DNA from: Phycisphaerales bacterium
GTDB taxonomy: Bacteria; Planctomycetota; Phycisphaerae; Phycisphaerales; UBA1924
Direction of reading: 5' to 3'
Length of the DNA: 37,943 nucleotides
Assembly (NCBI GenBank): GCA_029260315.1
Contig: JAJDDM010000108.1
Coordinates: 1-37,943, forward strand
Made by a program: the position numbers and the translations under genes. How positions within the stretch are numbered: position 1 is the stretch's first letter; the number at the start of each line of letters is the position of its first letter. A model generated the notes under the pieces. It was not told the DNA's origin. It was given only the letters and a program-made list of their open reading frames with translations, and did no database searches. This document shows, piece after piece, positions 7,822 through 16,175 of the stretch.

Positions 7822-9038
7822 TGCTCGAACTCGAAGGAGTTGCGATAGGGCGGGAGCGGTCGGTGGACGCCGACCGAGAGCACCAGGGCGGTCATGAGCC
7901 AGCAGGCGATGATGCTCGAGCCGCCGTAGCTGACAAAGGGCAGGGTGATACCGACGATTGGGAAGATGCCGATGGTCATGGCGATGTTGATGATGGCCTG
8001 GGTGGCGATGAAGGCGCTGACGCCGACGACGACGAGGCGAGCGAAGGGGTCGCGTGTCATCGCCGCGGCTGCGGCAGCGCCGAGCATCCAGATGGCGTAG
8101 AGGGCGGCGACGGCGAGGCCTCCGAGGACGCCGAAGCGGGCGACGACGACGGCGAAGACCATGTCGTTGTGCGCCTCGGGCAGGCGATTGTAATGCAGGA
8201 GGCTGCGTGCCTGGGCGTCGGACGTGCCGACGAGCCCGCCTGCGCCGGCGACGCGCTGGGCGGTGAGCGCCTGGAAGTTGGTCGTGCTGGCGGTGCTCAT
8301 GTCGCCCTGGATCTGGTCCCAGAGCGAGGCGATGCGCTGCTGCTGGTGGGGGCGGAGCAGGGGATAGCTCGCGGGGGCGGTGAGTGCCGCGGCGACGACG
8401 ATGATCGCGAGGTGGCGGATGCGGGCTCCGGCGGCGAGGAGCATCGCGAACAGCGCGGGGATGAACAGGGCGGCGGTGCCGAGGTCGGGCTGGATCGTGA
8501 TCAGGCCGACGGGGATGGCGGTGATGATGCCCAGGGGGACGAGGCCACAGAACTTGCGGTGATGGTCGCGGTAGCGCAGGTAGCGGGCGATGAGGAGCAC
8601 ATAGGCAATCTTGGTGATCTCGCTGGGTTGGAAGAGGAAGAACTTGAGGTTGATCCAGCCGCGGGTGCCGTTGCGGGGCGCGACGATCGAGCTCGGCACC
8701 ATCGGCAGCAGCAGGAAGACAAGCAGCGCGAGCATGACGAGCATCGCGGGCACGGCGAGGTATGCGCTGAAGCGATAGTGCGGCACCGCGACCAGAAGCG
8801 CCAGGGCGAATGCGCCTGCGACGATGATCGCCTGCTTGATCGCGGGCGCGGCCATCGCCAGTGCGCCGTCGTTGACGGGGCGCTCGGCGAGGTCGATCGC
8901 GTAGACACCCAGCAGCGAGAGGATCAGGGCGCTTGCGACGCAGAGCCACGCGGGCGTGAGGGGGCGCAGCGAATCGAGCACGCCGAAGCGCGTGCTCGTC
9001 GTTCCTTTCACCAGAAAGGCGGCTTCATCCAGGATCAC
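7818..9038 (-). CDS. rodA: Rod-shape SEDS glycosyltransferase RodA
   Basis: A 406-aa polytopic inner-membrane protein of the FtsW/RodA/SpoVE (SEDS) family, which polymerises lipid II into glycan strands with a class B PBP. About ten hydrophobic segments are visible. Family motifs include RGWINLKFFLFQPSEITKIA, TIQPDLGTA, the periplasmic loop with QRVAGAGGLVG...LPEAHNDMVFAVV, and IGIFPIVGITLPFVSYGGSS near the C-terminus. It overlaps the PBP2 gene by 14 nt upstream and rsmG by 4 nt downstream, forming one operon. RodA rather than FtsW is chosen because of the PBP2 partner and the absence of division genes. Confidence 0.93.
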   Translation of the reverse strand: MILDEAAFLVKGTTSTRFGVLDSLRPLTPAWLCVASALILSLLGVYAIDLAERPVNDGALAMAAPAIKQAIIVAGAFALALLVAVPHYRFSAYLAVPAMLVMLALLVFLLLPMVPSSIVAPRNGTRGWINLKFFLFQPSEITKIAYVLLIARYLRYRDHHRKFCGLVPLGIITAIPVGLITIQPDLGTAALFIPALFAMLLAAGARIRHLAIIVVAAALTAPASYPLLRPHQQQRIASLWDQIQGDMSTASTTNFQALTAQRVAGAGGLVGTSDAQARSLLHYNRLPEAHNDMVFAVVVARFGVLGGLAVAALYAIWMLGAAAAAAMTRDPFARLVVVGVSAFIATQAIINIAMTIGIFPIVGITLPFVSYGGSSIIACWLMTALVLSVGVHRPLPPYRNSFEFEQ

Positions 9039-11364
9039 TGGGAAGGTACCCCTCCTCGACGAGCGCGCGGGCGATCTGGTTGCAGATCGGGCCGGAGACC
9101 CTTGCGCCGCTGCCGGCGTACTCCATGAGCACCGCGATGGCGTAGCGCGGCTCGCCCTCGCCGACGAGGACGACGAACCAGGAGTGGTCGCCGCTGCGCA
9201 GGATCCGCTCGTGGTCGTCGCGTCTGCCGTTCAGCTCGCCGTCGGGCCCTGGCTCATCCTCGAAGAGCGGCGGCGCCGTCGCGGTGCCGGTCTTGCCCCA
9301 GACGGTGATGCGCTTGGGCAGGTCGAAGATCGGCTCGCGGTGGCCGTCGGCAAATGTCAGGTGGTTGGCGGTGCCGTCGCGTGGATCCTCGATGACGCGG
9401 CGGAGTCCGTCGAGGACCATCTTGCGGGCGGCGGGGCGGATGGTGATGGGCTCGCGTGCCTCGCCGCGCTGGCCTCGGACGACGTGGGGGGCGACGTGGA
9501 CGCCGGCGCGGGCGATGGTCGCCAGCGCGTCGGCGGCGTGCAGAGGCGTCCAGGCGACGGGCCCCTGGCCGATGCCCATCTGGATGGCGTCGCCGGTCTG
9601 GACCCCGGCGGTTGCGCCGCGAGCGCTGTGTCCGAGCATGCCGGGGGACTCGAAGCCGAGGCCCAGGTCCCAGGCGCTCTCGACGCCGAAGCGCCGGTAC
9701 ATCTCCTGGATGCGGTTGGATCCGAGGCGGCGTCCGAGTGTGAAAAAGAAGACGTTGCAGGAGGTCATGAGGCCCTCTGCGCCGTCGAGGTCGTGCCCGA
9801 GATCGATCGTGTGCGTGGTGGTGTAGCTCTTGAAGATCCAGCAGCGCAGACGGTCGGGTTTGTTCTCGTAGAGGTGTCCGTTGCAGGCGATGCGCTCGCC
9901 GAGGGAGAAGACGCCGCGCTCGATCGCGTCGATGAGCACGAGCGCCTTGGCGACCGAGCCCGGGGGATAGGCCGCCTGGGTGACGCGGTTGCGCAGCGGG
10001 GCGTTGATGGCGTCGTCGAGGATCGCGCCGGGGTCCTCGGCGTATTCGGCGCGGGTGAAGCTCGGGGTGGAGACCATGGCGAGGATCTCGCCGGAGCGGG
10101 CGTCGAGGACGACGGCTGCGCCGTTGAGGGGCGTGCCCTCGGGCATCATCTCGCGGGTCTGGCCGTGCCATTCCTGGACGCGTGCGAGGCCGAAGGCGGG
10201 GTCCATGATGGCGCGGATCTTGGCTTGGAGGTCGATGTCGATGGTGAGGACGATGTCGCGCCCGGGTTCGGGAGGTTCAACGGTCTCTTCGTGGCTGTCG
10301 AGGCGTGTGGTGCGCAGGCCGCGCAGGCCGCGCAGCTGGTGTTCCATGGCGCGTTCGACGCCGAGCAGGCCCGCGGGGTCGTCGGGGAAGTACATGCCTC
10401 GATCGCGTCCGCCGGTCGAGGCGACCCGTTCGGCAAACGCAGGATCGTCCTCTCGCAGCATCTCGCGTCGCTCGTAGTCCTCGCCCAGCGCGATCAAGCG
10501 CATCCAACCCAGAACGTTTGTCGCGACGCCGCGGACCTCGATGGTCTGTTCGCTCTCGCTGGCGATCGAAGAGGGCAGGCTCGAGCGATCGAGCGCGACG
10601 CGCATGGTCTCCATGGGATAGTGGCGATCGCTGGACTCGTCGATCGACACGCCGGGGAATCGCTCGACGAGCAGCGCCCCGCCGGGCAAATCCAGGGCCA
10701 CCGTCTCGCGGCCGCGCTGGCTGATGGTGAACGCGGTGGCGTCGGCGACGTTGCGAACGACGATGTGCGGCATGGTCTGCTCGCGGATCGGCTCGCCCGC
10801 GTTGGCCCGCACGCCCGTCGTGATCGGCTGCCCCGCGACGATGGACAGACCCAGGCGGCGGGAGACCAGGTGCTCGTGACGCTCGTTCACGCGCTGCACG
10901 ATCTCCGCCGCGCGCTCGGTCAGTTCCGAGCGCGGCACGCCCAGCAGGAACGTCAGATCGGTGTACATTCGATCGACGTGCTCGCGGAGCACCTCGGCGT
11001 ATCGCGCGACGAGCTTTTCTCGGGTCGGATCGTCGAGGTCGCGCCAGCGGTCGGCGTGGCGATCGCGGGCCCGGCGTCTGGCCTCTTCTTGTACCCAGCG
11101 ACCGCTCAAGACCGCGAAGTCGATCGCGACGGCGCTGCTGGCGCGGTCCTCGGCGAGCACGCGTCCCTTGCGATCGAGGATCCTGCCGCGGGTCGTGGGG
11201 GTCCACTCGAAGCGCACGAGGCGCTCGCGGGCGGCGTCGAGCAGCTCGTCGTGGCGGACGACCGAGAGGTTGACGAGTTGGGCGAGGATCGGCATCAGCC
11301 CGAAGGCGAACGCGCCGACGAGCAGGGCCAATCGCCCATGGAACATGCCGAGCCTGATCGCCAT
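9025..11364 (-). CDS. mrdA: Penicillin-binding protein 2 (class B transpeptidase)
   Basis: A 779-aa protein, long for PBP2 (about 600-650 is common). It has an N-terminal membrane anchor (residues 10-32), the R-G-R-I-L-D-R-K-G block (59-67) of the pedestal domain, and the transpeptidase domain with catalytic S470-V-A-K473, S535-C-N537 and K691-T-G693. It cross-links peptidoglycan in the periplasm with RodA during lateral growth. The extra length lies mainly in the pedestal region (about 85-340), which is rich in charged residues. The start at 11364 is preferred because AGGAGAGG precedes it; an upstream in-frame ATG would add a basic tail. It is first in the PBP2-RodA-RsmG operon and divergent from fabD across 157 nt that must hold both promoters. 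Confidence 0.93.
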   Translation of the reverse strand: MAIRLGMFHGRLALLVGAFAFGLMPILAQLVNLSVVRHDELLDAARERLVRFEWTPTTRGRILDRKGRVLAEDRASSAVAIDFAVLSGRWVQEEARRRARDRHADRWRDLDDPTREKLVARYAEVLREHVDRMYTDLTFLLGVPRSELTERAAEIVQRVNERHEHLVSRRLGLSIVAGQPITTGVRANAGEPIREQTMPHIVVRNVADATAFTISQRGRETVALDLPGGALLVERFPGVSIDESSDRHYPMETMRVALDRSSLPSSIASESEQTIEVRGVATNVLGWMRLIALGEDYERREMLREDDPAFAERVASTGGRDRGMYFPDDPAGLLGVERAMEHQLRGLRGLRTTRLDSHEETVEPPEPGRDIVLTIDIDLQAKIRAIMDPAFGLARVQEWHGQTREMMPEGTPLNGAAVVLDARSGEILAMVSTPSFTRAEYAEDPGAILDDAINAPLRNRVTQAAYPPGSVAKALVLIDAIERGVFSLGERIACNGHLYENKPDRLRCWIFKSYTTTHTIDLGHDLDGAEGLMTSCNVFFFTLGRRLGSNRIQEMYRRFGVESAWDLGLGFESPGMLGHSARGATAGVQTGDAIQMGIGQGPVAWTPLHAADALATIARAGVHVAPHVVRGQRGEAREPITIRPAARKMVLDGLRRVIEDPRDGTANHLTFADGHREPIFDLPKRITVWGKTGTATAPPLFEDEPGPDGELNGRRDDHERILRSGDHSWFVVLVGEGEPRYAIAVLMEYAGSGARVSGPICNQIARALVEEGYLPSDPG

Positions 11365-11521
11365 CCGTGGCCTCTCCTGCGCACTCCGTCGCGCCTGCTC
11401 TCGCGCCCCAGTCCGGGCCCGCTGTCTCGGACCGTCATGGTACCTCATCGCGGCGGATCGAGGGCGGGTGAGCTGGTCGTCGCGAGAAACCGACGCCCTC
11501 TGACGCACCCTACGATCGCGC

Positions 11522-12463
11522 ATGGCGGATCCGATGATCATTCTGTGCCCGGGCCAGGGAGCCCAGGCAGTCACGATGGGCCTCGCGTGGCGCGACGCCT
11601 CGCGGGCCGCCCGCGACATCTTCGAGCAGGCCGACGCCCTGTTGAAGGGATCGCTGCCGGCGACCCTGAGCTCGCTGTGCTTTGAGGGGCCGGAGGACAC
11701 GCTGAACCGGACGGATGTCTCGCAGCCGGCGATCTTCGTGTGCTCGGTCGCGAGCTGGCACGGGCTGCTGGAGTCGCTGGGCATGACGCCGGGGGATCCG
11801 AAGCTCGCGGCGGCGGCGGGCCTGTCCCTGGGGGAATATACGGCTCTGCACCTGGCGGGGGCGATCTCGTTCGAGGACGGGCTGTCGCTGGTGGCCTTGC
11901 GGGGCAAGGCGATGCAGGAGGCCGCCGAGGCCCAGCGGTCGGGCATGGTCGCCCTCATTGGTGCCGACGAGGACAAGGCCAAAGCGTTGTGCGACAAGGC
12001 TCGCCAGGACGACGTGCTGGTTTGTGCGAACTTCAATGCCCCGGGACAGGTCGTCATCAGCGGGTCGAAGGCGGCGTGCGAGCGGGCGACAGAGCTGGCC
12101 CAGGAGGAGGGGCTGAGGGCCTCGCCGTTGCCGGTGGCGGGGGCGTTTCACTCGCCTTTGATGCAGCCGGCGGCGGATCGCCTGCGGGCGGCGCTGGAAA
12201 CTACCCGGATCAACGCACCTCGGTGTCCGGTTCTGGCGAATGTGTCCGCCGAGCCGCATTCTGAGGATCCTGACCAGATCCGTCGGCGTTTGGTGGAGCA
12301 GTTGACCTGGCCCGTACGGTGGTCGGCGTGCTGTGCGTGGATGAACAAGAATATCGAGGGCGAGTATCACGAGCTTGCGCCCGGGCGAACCCTGAGCGGT
12401 CTCATGCGTCGAATAGAGCGTGGCCGCAAGGTGATCAGCCACGATGCGCCCGAGGGGGCGTGA
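11522..12463 (+). CDS. fabD: Malonyl-CoA:ACP transacylase
   Basis: A 313-aa cytoplasmic enzyme that moves malonyl from CoA to acyl carrier protein for fatty-acid synthesis. Motifs seen: GQGAQ (11-15), the nucleophile motif G100-L-S102-L-G-E-Y with catalytic Ser102, the arginine region (SLVALRGKAMQ), FNAPGQVVISG, and catalytic His210 in GAFHSPLM. The final region ELAPGRTLSGLMRRI is typical. It leads a plus-strand group with fabG two genes downstream; acpP, fabH and fabF are not in the window. Confidence 0.93.
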   Translation: MADPMIILCPGQGAQAVTMGLAWRDASRAARDIFEQADALLKGSLPATLSSLCFEGPEDTLNRTDVSQPAIFVCSVASWHGLLESLGMTPGDPKLAAAAGLSLGEYTALHLAGAISFEDGLSLVALRGKAMQEAAEAQRSGMVALIGADEDKAKALCDKARQDDVLVCANFNAPGQVVISGSKAACERATELAQEEGLRASPLPVAGAFHSPLMQPAADRLRAALETTRINAPRCPVLANVSAEPHSEDPDQIRRRLVEQLTWPVRWSACCAWMNKNIEGEYHELAPGRTLSGLMRRIERGRKVISHDAPEGA

Positions 12464-12505
12464 GTCGAGACCCAGGATCGAGAACCCGCAATCCCGAGGG
12501 GCACG

Positions 12506-13606
12506 ATGAAGAGAACTTCGATGACGCGATTGGCCGGGGGCATTGCTCTGTCGGCGGTGCTCGGCGCGACGCTGACGCAGATGTCTGCGTGCAAGAAGGA
12601 GGAGCCGCCTCCGCCGCCGAAGCGTGCTCCGCCGCCGCCTCCGCCGCCGCCGGAGCCTGTCGATCTCAGTCGGGTCTTGGACTCGCTGGATGGGTTCGAC
12701 GCGCGGGTGCAGTTTCCGCAGGAGCACGCGCCGACCGACGAGGGGCTCGCGGAGAACGTGGCGCTGTTCGCGTCGGCGCTGGTTTCCAAGGACGGCGAGG
12801 TGCTGCGGCCGATGCTGAGCGCCGACGGGCGAGAGGTGCTGAGCCAGGTCGAGCAGAACTGGTGGAGCACGGATCTGGACGCGGCGCGGGTGGTGATGCT
12901 GACGATGGGCGGCGGGGGGCAGCCGCGGGAGGGAGGGGGCGGGTTGTCGCCCGAGGTCTCGCGCTTGCTGGATGAGATGGAGCAGGTGGTGCTGGATGCC
13001 GTGCCCGCGGACATTCGCTCGCAGATTCCGCAGAGCCAGTTGGCGCAGCTCACCGGCGGGATCAACGCGGCGCAGTTCGCGGGGGTGACCGACGACGCGG
13101 TGCGCAACGCGCTGGAGATCGCCAAGCCGATGATCGAGGAGATGGCGTCGGGGGATTTCTCTCAGTTTGCCCAGATGATGGGGATGCCGCAGGGTGTAGA
13201 GCTACCGCCCGAGGCGCAGGAGCAGATGGCCAGGCTCAAACCGGCGTTCAACGCGATGCTTGAGCACATGGACAAGATCATCGCTGCGGCGGACTCATCC
13301 CTGGACAACGTCGAGACCTCCGATCTGTCGGCGACGCTGGTAACGGCGCTGCAGGACGCGTCGGGGTCGTATGTGCTGATGTGGGACGCCCAGCGGTTTG
13401 ATGACGGGTGGTTCTTCTCGCCGCTGCCGGCGACCGATGAGGTGCGCCTTGCGGTGCGCGATTGGGACGGCGGGAGTCTGAACGACTATCGCGTCGAGCT
13501 CGTGCGCGCGCCGGTGATTCCTGATATTCCGGATCTGGACGACGGGAACGATGCGAGCCCGTCGAGGCCTGGGCGGGGCGGCGGGTCGTCGAGCAGCGGC
13601 GGCTAA
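12506..13606 (+). CDS. Proline-rich putative lipoprotein of unknown function
   Basis: A 366-aa protein of no recognised family. Residues 1-28 form a signal with a possible lipobox MSAC (Cys29), followed by KKEE and a proline-rich linker (about residues 33-52) suited to spanning the cell wall. The body (about 55-335) is mostly helical and acidic, with SRVLDSLDGFDARVQFP, a pair of QIPQSQLAQL-like stretches and LRPMLSADGREVLSQVEQNWWSTDLD. The tail is a low-complexity PSRPGRGGGSSSSGG. It lies 42 nt after fabD and before a terminator-like hairpin, so it is probably cotranscribed with fabD. Probable location: envelope. Function unknown. Confidence 0.75.
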   Translation: MKRTSMTRLAGGIALSAVLGATLTQMSACKKEEPPPPPKRAPPPPPPPPEPVDLSRVLDSLDGFDARVQFPQEHAPTDEGLAENVALFASALVSKDGEVLRPMLSADGREVLSQVEQNWWSTDLDAARVVMLTMGGGGQPREGGGGLSPEVSRLLDEMEQVVLDAVPADIRSQIPQSQLAQLTGGINAAQFAGVTDDAVRNALEIAKPMIEEMASGDFSQFAQMMGMPQGVELPPEAQEQMARLKPAFNAMLEHMDKIIAAADSSLDNVETSDLSATLVTALQDASGSYVLMWDAQRFDDGWFFSPLPATDEVRLAVRDWDGGSLNDYRVELVRAPVIPDIPDLDDGNDASPSRPGRGGGSSSSGG

Positions 13607-13630
13607 CTCGAGCGGCATGGTTTCGGTCAG

Positions 13631-13668
13631 CGCCGATCCCGCGACGGGGATCGGCGTTGTCTTTGTCG
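13631..13668 (+). terminator. Hairpin with T-rich tail between the lipoprotein gene and fabG
   Basis: CGCCGATCCC (13631-13640) and GGGATCGGCG (13647-13656) form a perfect 10-bp stem with a 6-nt loop, followed by TTGTCTTTGTC. It could stop or attenuate transcription from fabD before fabG. Confidence 0.65.
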
Positions 13669-13728
13669 AGCAACCGAGGATTCGCCGTTCTACGATCCCG
13701 GCCCCACAGCCCACAGGGAGGATTCTCC

Positions 13729-14475
13729 ATGTCAGATACCCGCGTCGCTCTCGTGACGGGCGCAAGCCGAGGCATCGGGCGCGCCATCGCCACTCGGTTG
13801 GCTTCGGATCGTGAGGCTCGGCACGTCGTGCTGTGCGCCCGGTCCGAATCTCCGTTGAACGATCTCAAGAGCCAGATCGAGGACGGCGGTGGGCAGGCGA
13901 CGGTCCGGGCGTGCGATATCTCGGATCGCGAGGCCGTCGCGCAGATGGTCGAGTCGGTCGCGAGTGACCTCGGTCGTCTGGACATCCTGGTGAACAACGC
14001 CGGGATCACCCGCGACAACCTGCTGATGCGGATGAGCGACGAGGAGTGGGACGACGTGCTGCGGGTGAATCTCACGAGCGTGTTCGCGGCGTGCCGGGCG
14101 GCGGCTCGTCCCATGATGCGCCAGCGATTCGGGCGGATCGTGAATATCGCGAGCACGTCGGGGCTGGTGGGGAACTCCGGGCAGGCGAACTACGCGGCGG
14201 CCAAGAGCGCGCTGAGCGGGTTCAGCCGGACGATCGCCAGAGAGCTGGGCTCCAAGGGGGTGACGTGCAACGTCGTCGCGCCGGGGTTCATCCAGACGGA
14301 TATGACCAAGGATCTGCCGGAGAACATCGTCGAGCAGGTGAAGGGGGCGATCGCGGTGAAGCGGTTGGGCGCGCCCGAGGACATCGCTGCTGCGGTCGCG
14401 TATGCCACCAGCGACGACGCGGGGTTCCTGACCGGGCAGGTCATCACGGTCGATGGCGGGATGACGATGGCGTGA
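13729..14475 (+). CDS. fabG: 3-oxoacyl-[ACP] reductase
   Basis: A 248-aa SDR enzyme that reduces 3-oxoacyl-ACP with NADPH in fatty-acid elongation. Visible are the cofactor motif T10-G-A-S-R-G-I-G17, the D-I-S strand end, NNAG, catalytic Ser in NIASTSG, Y-x-x-x-K in NYAAAKSAL, and VAPGFIQTDMT plus the closing GQVITVDGGMTM, which together favour FabG over other SDRs, as does nearby fabD. AGGGAGGA lies 7 nt upstream of the ATG. A hairpin upstream suggests it has its own promoter or is attenuated. Confidence 0.9.
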   Translation: MSDTRVALVTGASRGIGRAIATRLASDREARHVVLCARSESPLNDLKSQIEDGGGQATVRACDISDREAVAQMVESVASDLGRLDILVNNAGITRDNLLMRMSDEEWDDVLRVNLTSVFAACRAAARPMMRQRFGRIVNIASTSGLVGNSGQANYAAAKSALSGFSRTIARELGSKGVTCNVVAPGFIQTDMTKDLPENIVEQVKGAIAVKRLGAPEDIAAAVAYATSDDAGFLTGQVITVDGGMTMA

Positions 14476-14488
14476 TGGGGATGGCGAG

Positions 14489-14836
14489 ATGAGCGGTGAG
14501 CCGATCAGCCTCGAAGGCGTTCGTATGCACGTCGCTGAGCGCGCGCCCGGCGGGGTCGTCAACGAGGACACGATCTTTGCGTTTCGCCAGGAGGGCGACC
14601 TGGTCGAGGCGAGCTACGCCGGGGGGCGGATCCGCAAGGGGTATCTGGTTGGTCGGCTTGAGGGTGCCTCACTGGAGTTCCGATATTGCCAGGTGCAGGA
14701 CAACGGGCAGATCGATGGCGGCGTTTCTCGCGGCACGCTGAGCCGCGAGAGCTCGGGCAAGATCCGGCTGGACGAGCGGTTCGAGTGGGCGAGCCGCGAC
14801 GGCGAGGGGCGGAATGTCATGCGAGAACTTGCCTAG
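14489..14836 (+). CDS. Small conserved protein of unknown function
   Basis: A 115-aa all-beta-looking protein. The pattern NEDTIFAFRQEGDLVEASYAGGRIRKGYLVG...LEFRYCQVQDNGQIDGG...GKIRLDERFEWAS matches a small family often labelled n-acetylglutamate synthase in databases; the label is probably wrong, since no GNAT motif is present. It starts 13 nt after the fabG stop and is likely cotranscribed. No signal peptide. The role is unknown. Confidence 0.72.
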   Translation: MSGEPISLEGVRMHVAERAPGGVVNEDTIFAFRQEGDLVEASYAGGRIRKGYLVGRLEGASLEFRYCQVQDNGQIDGGVSRGTLSRESSGKIRLDERFEWASRDGEGRNVMRELA

Positions 14837-14908
14837 ATACGCGGGCATTCCGCGGGCTCGATGATGCGAGGATCGCGATGCTGGATCGGGCGGTCGTGTC
14901 GGGCTAGC

Positions 14909-14935
14909 ATTGTAAATGGTAGCATTGGCTACAAT
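14909..14935. promoter_or_regulatory. Inverted repeat across the glycosyltransferase start codon
   Basis: ATTGTA at 14909-14914 and TACAAT at 14930-14935 are separated by 15 nt and bracket the ATG at 14916. This AT-rich patch stands out in a GC-rich region and could be an operator or an mRNA hairpin. No regulator is identified. Confidence 0.3.
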
Positions 14936-16175
14936 TTTGCTTTGGCTCGCCTTTGTGGCCTGGTCGTGGTTCGCGTTTGTGAGCATTCTCGCGTTTCGAT
15001 CGCTCAAGCCGCCGCCCTTGCTGGAGGCGGGTGATACGGAGTTCGAAGGCTCGGTCGTGTCGATCATCATTCCTGCGCGCGATGAGGGCGAACGCATCGA
15101 GACCACCGTTCGGCGGGCGTTGGCGCAGCGAGCCGTCGTCGTTGAGGTCATCGTGATCGACGATCGCTCGAGCGACGATACCCGTCAGATTCTGCGGGCG
15201 CTCGCGAGCGAGCATCCATCGTTGCACGTCGTGTGCGTGGATGAGCTGCCGGAGGGCTGGCTCGGCAAGTGCCACGCGCTCTGGCGGGGCTCACAGGTCG
15301 CGGCCGGCGACTGGCTGCTCTTCACCGATGCCGACACATGGATGGAGGACGATGCGGTCGCGCGGGCGGTCTTGTTGGGCGAACGCACCAAGGCCGATCA
15401 TGTGTCGATGGTGCCCGGGTTCACACCAATGTCGTTCCTCGGTCGTCAATGCATGCTCGCCTTTGCGGGCCTGCTTCTCGACCAGGCCCAGCGCGTCAAT
15501 CGCGACGCCCGGAACGGATTCTTCGGTGTGGGAGCGTTCAACATGGTCCGGCGTGAGACCTACGACGCCTTCGGCGGGCACGAGACCCTGCGTCTGGAGA
15601 TCGTCGATGACATGAAGCTGGGTGTGCTCGTCCGCCGCACGGGTGGGCGCACGCGAGCAGCGATTGGTGCAAAGCTGGCGACCATCAAGTTCGGCCGGAC
15701 GGCCGGCGACGTCGTGCGTTTGCTCGAAAAGAACGGTTTCGCGGCGTTCGAGTACAACGTGTTCGCGGGCGCGGGGATGCCAACGCTCATGCTGATCATG
15801 ACGACGCTCGCGGCGCTCGGCCCGCTGATCTCCCTCGCGACGGGCTCGGTCGCCGGCTACTTTGCGGGCGCGGCGTTGCTGATCGCCGGCGTTCCGTCTG
15901 CCGCGATGGCTCGCGCCCAGGGCTGGCCGGTGCTCTCGACGCTCTTCGCGCCGCTGGCCAATCCCATCCTGGCGTTCGCGTTCCTGCGATCCATGGTGAT
16001 CACGCTCCATCAAGGCGGCGTGCGATGGCGTGAGACGTTCTATCCGCTCGATCTGCTCCGGCGGCATCGGGTCTCGCGTTCGATCAAGCCGGTTCACTCG
16101 CTCTCGACAGAGGCGAACTCGCCCGAGGCGACCGGCGAGGCGCTCCAGGCGATGTCGGCCCATACCGGGAAGTGA
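14916..16175 (+). CDS. Membrane-bound family 2 glycosyltransferase
   Basis: A 419-aa protein. One N-terminal TM segment (about 2-28) is followed by a GT2 domain: VSIIIPARDEGERIETTVRRAL, IVIDDRSSDDT, the WLGKCHALWRG segment, the D-x-D site in LLFTDADTWM, and ETLRLEIVDDMKLGVLVRR. Two to three TM segments follow (about 280-370). The arrangement resembles HpnB/CrtQ-like transferases that act on polyprenyl or hopanoid/carotenoid lipids; the acceptor cannot be told. No ribosome site is evident; an inverted repeat (ATTGTA/TACAAT) straddles the start. The last 82 nt overlap the convergent EEP gene. Confidence 0.85.
   Translation: MVALATILLWLAFVAWSWFAFVSILAFRSLKPPPLLEAGDTEFEGSVVSIIIPARDEGERIETTVRRALAQRAVVVEVIVIDDRSSDDTRQILRALASEHPSLHVVCVDELPEGWLGKCHALWRGSQVAAGDWLLFTDADTWMEDDAVARAVLLGERTKADHVSMVPGFTPMSFLGRQCMLAFAGLLLDQAQRVNRDARNGFFGVGAFNMVRRETYDAFGGHETLRLEIVDDMKLGVLVRRTGGRTRAAIGAKLATIKFGRTAGDVVRLLEKNGFAAFEYNVFAGAGMPTLMLIMTTLAALGPLISLATGSVAGYFAGAALLIAGVPSAAMARAQGWPVLSTLFAPLANPILAFAFLRSMVITLHQGGVRWRETFYPLDLLRRHRVSRSIKPVHSLSTEANSPEATGEALQAMSAHTGK

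Noticed and set aside
8956..11685. Open frame of more than 900 codons on the plus strand opposite rodA and PBP2
   Set aside because: It lies antisense to two clear genes with full motif sets. Its product is a biased Gly/Ala/Val/Asp-rich string without motifs, an effect of high GC at third positions.
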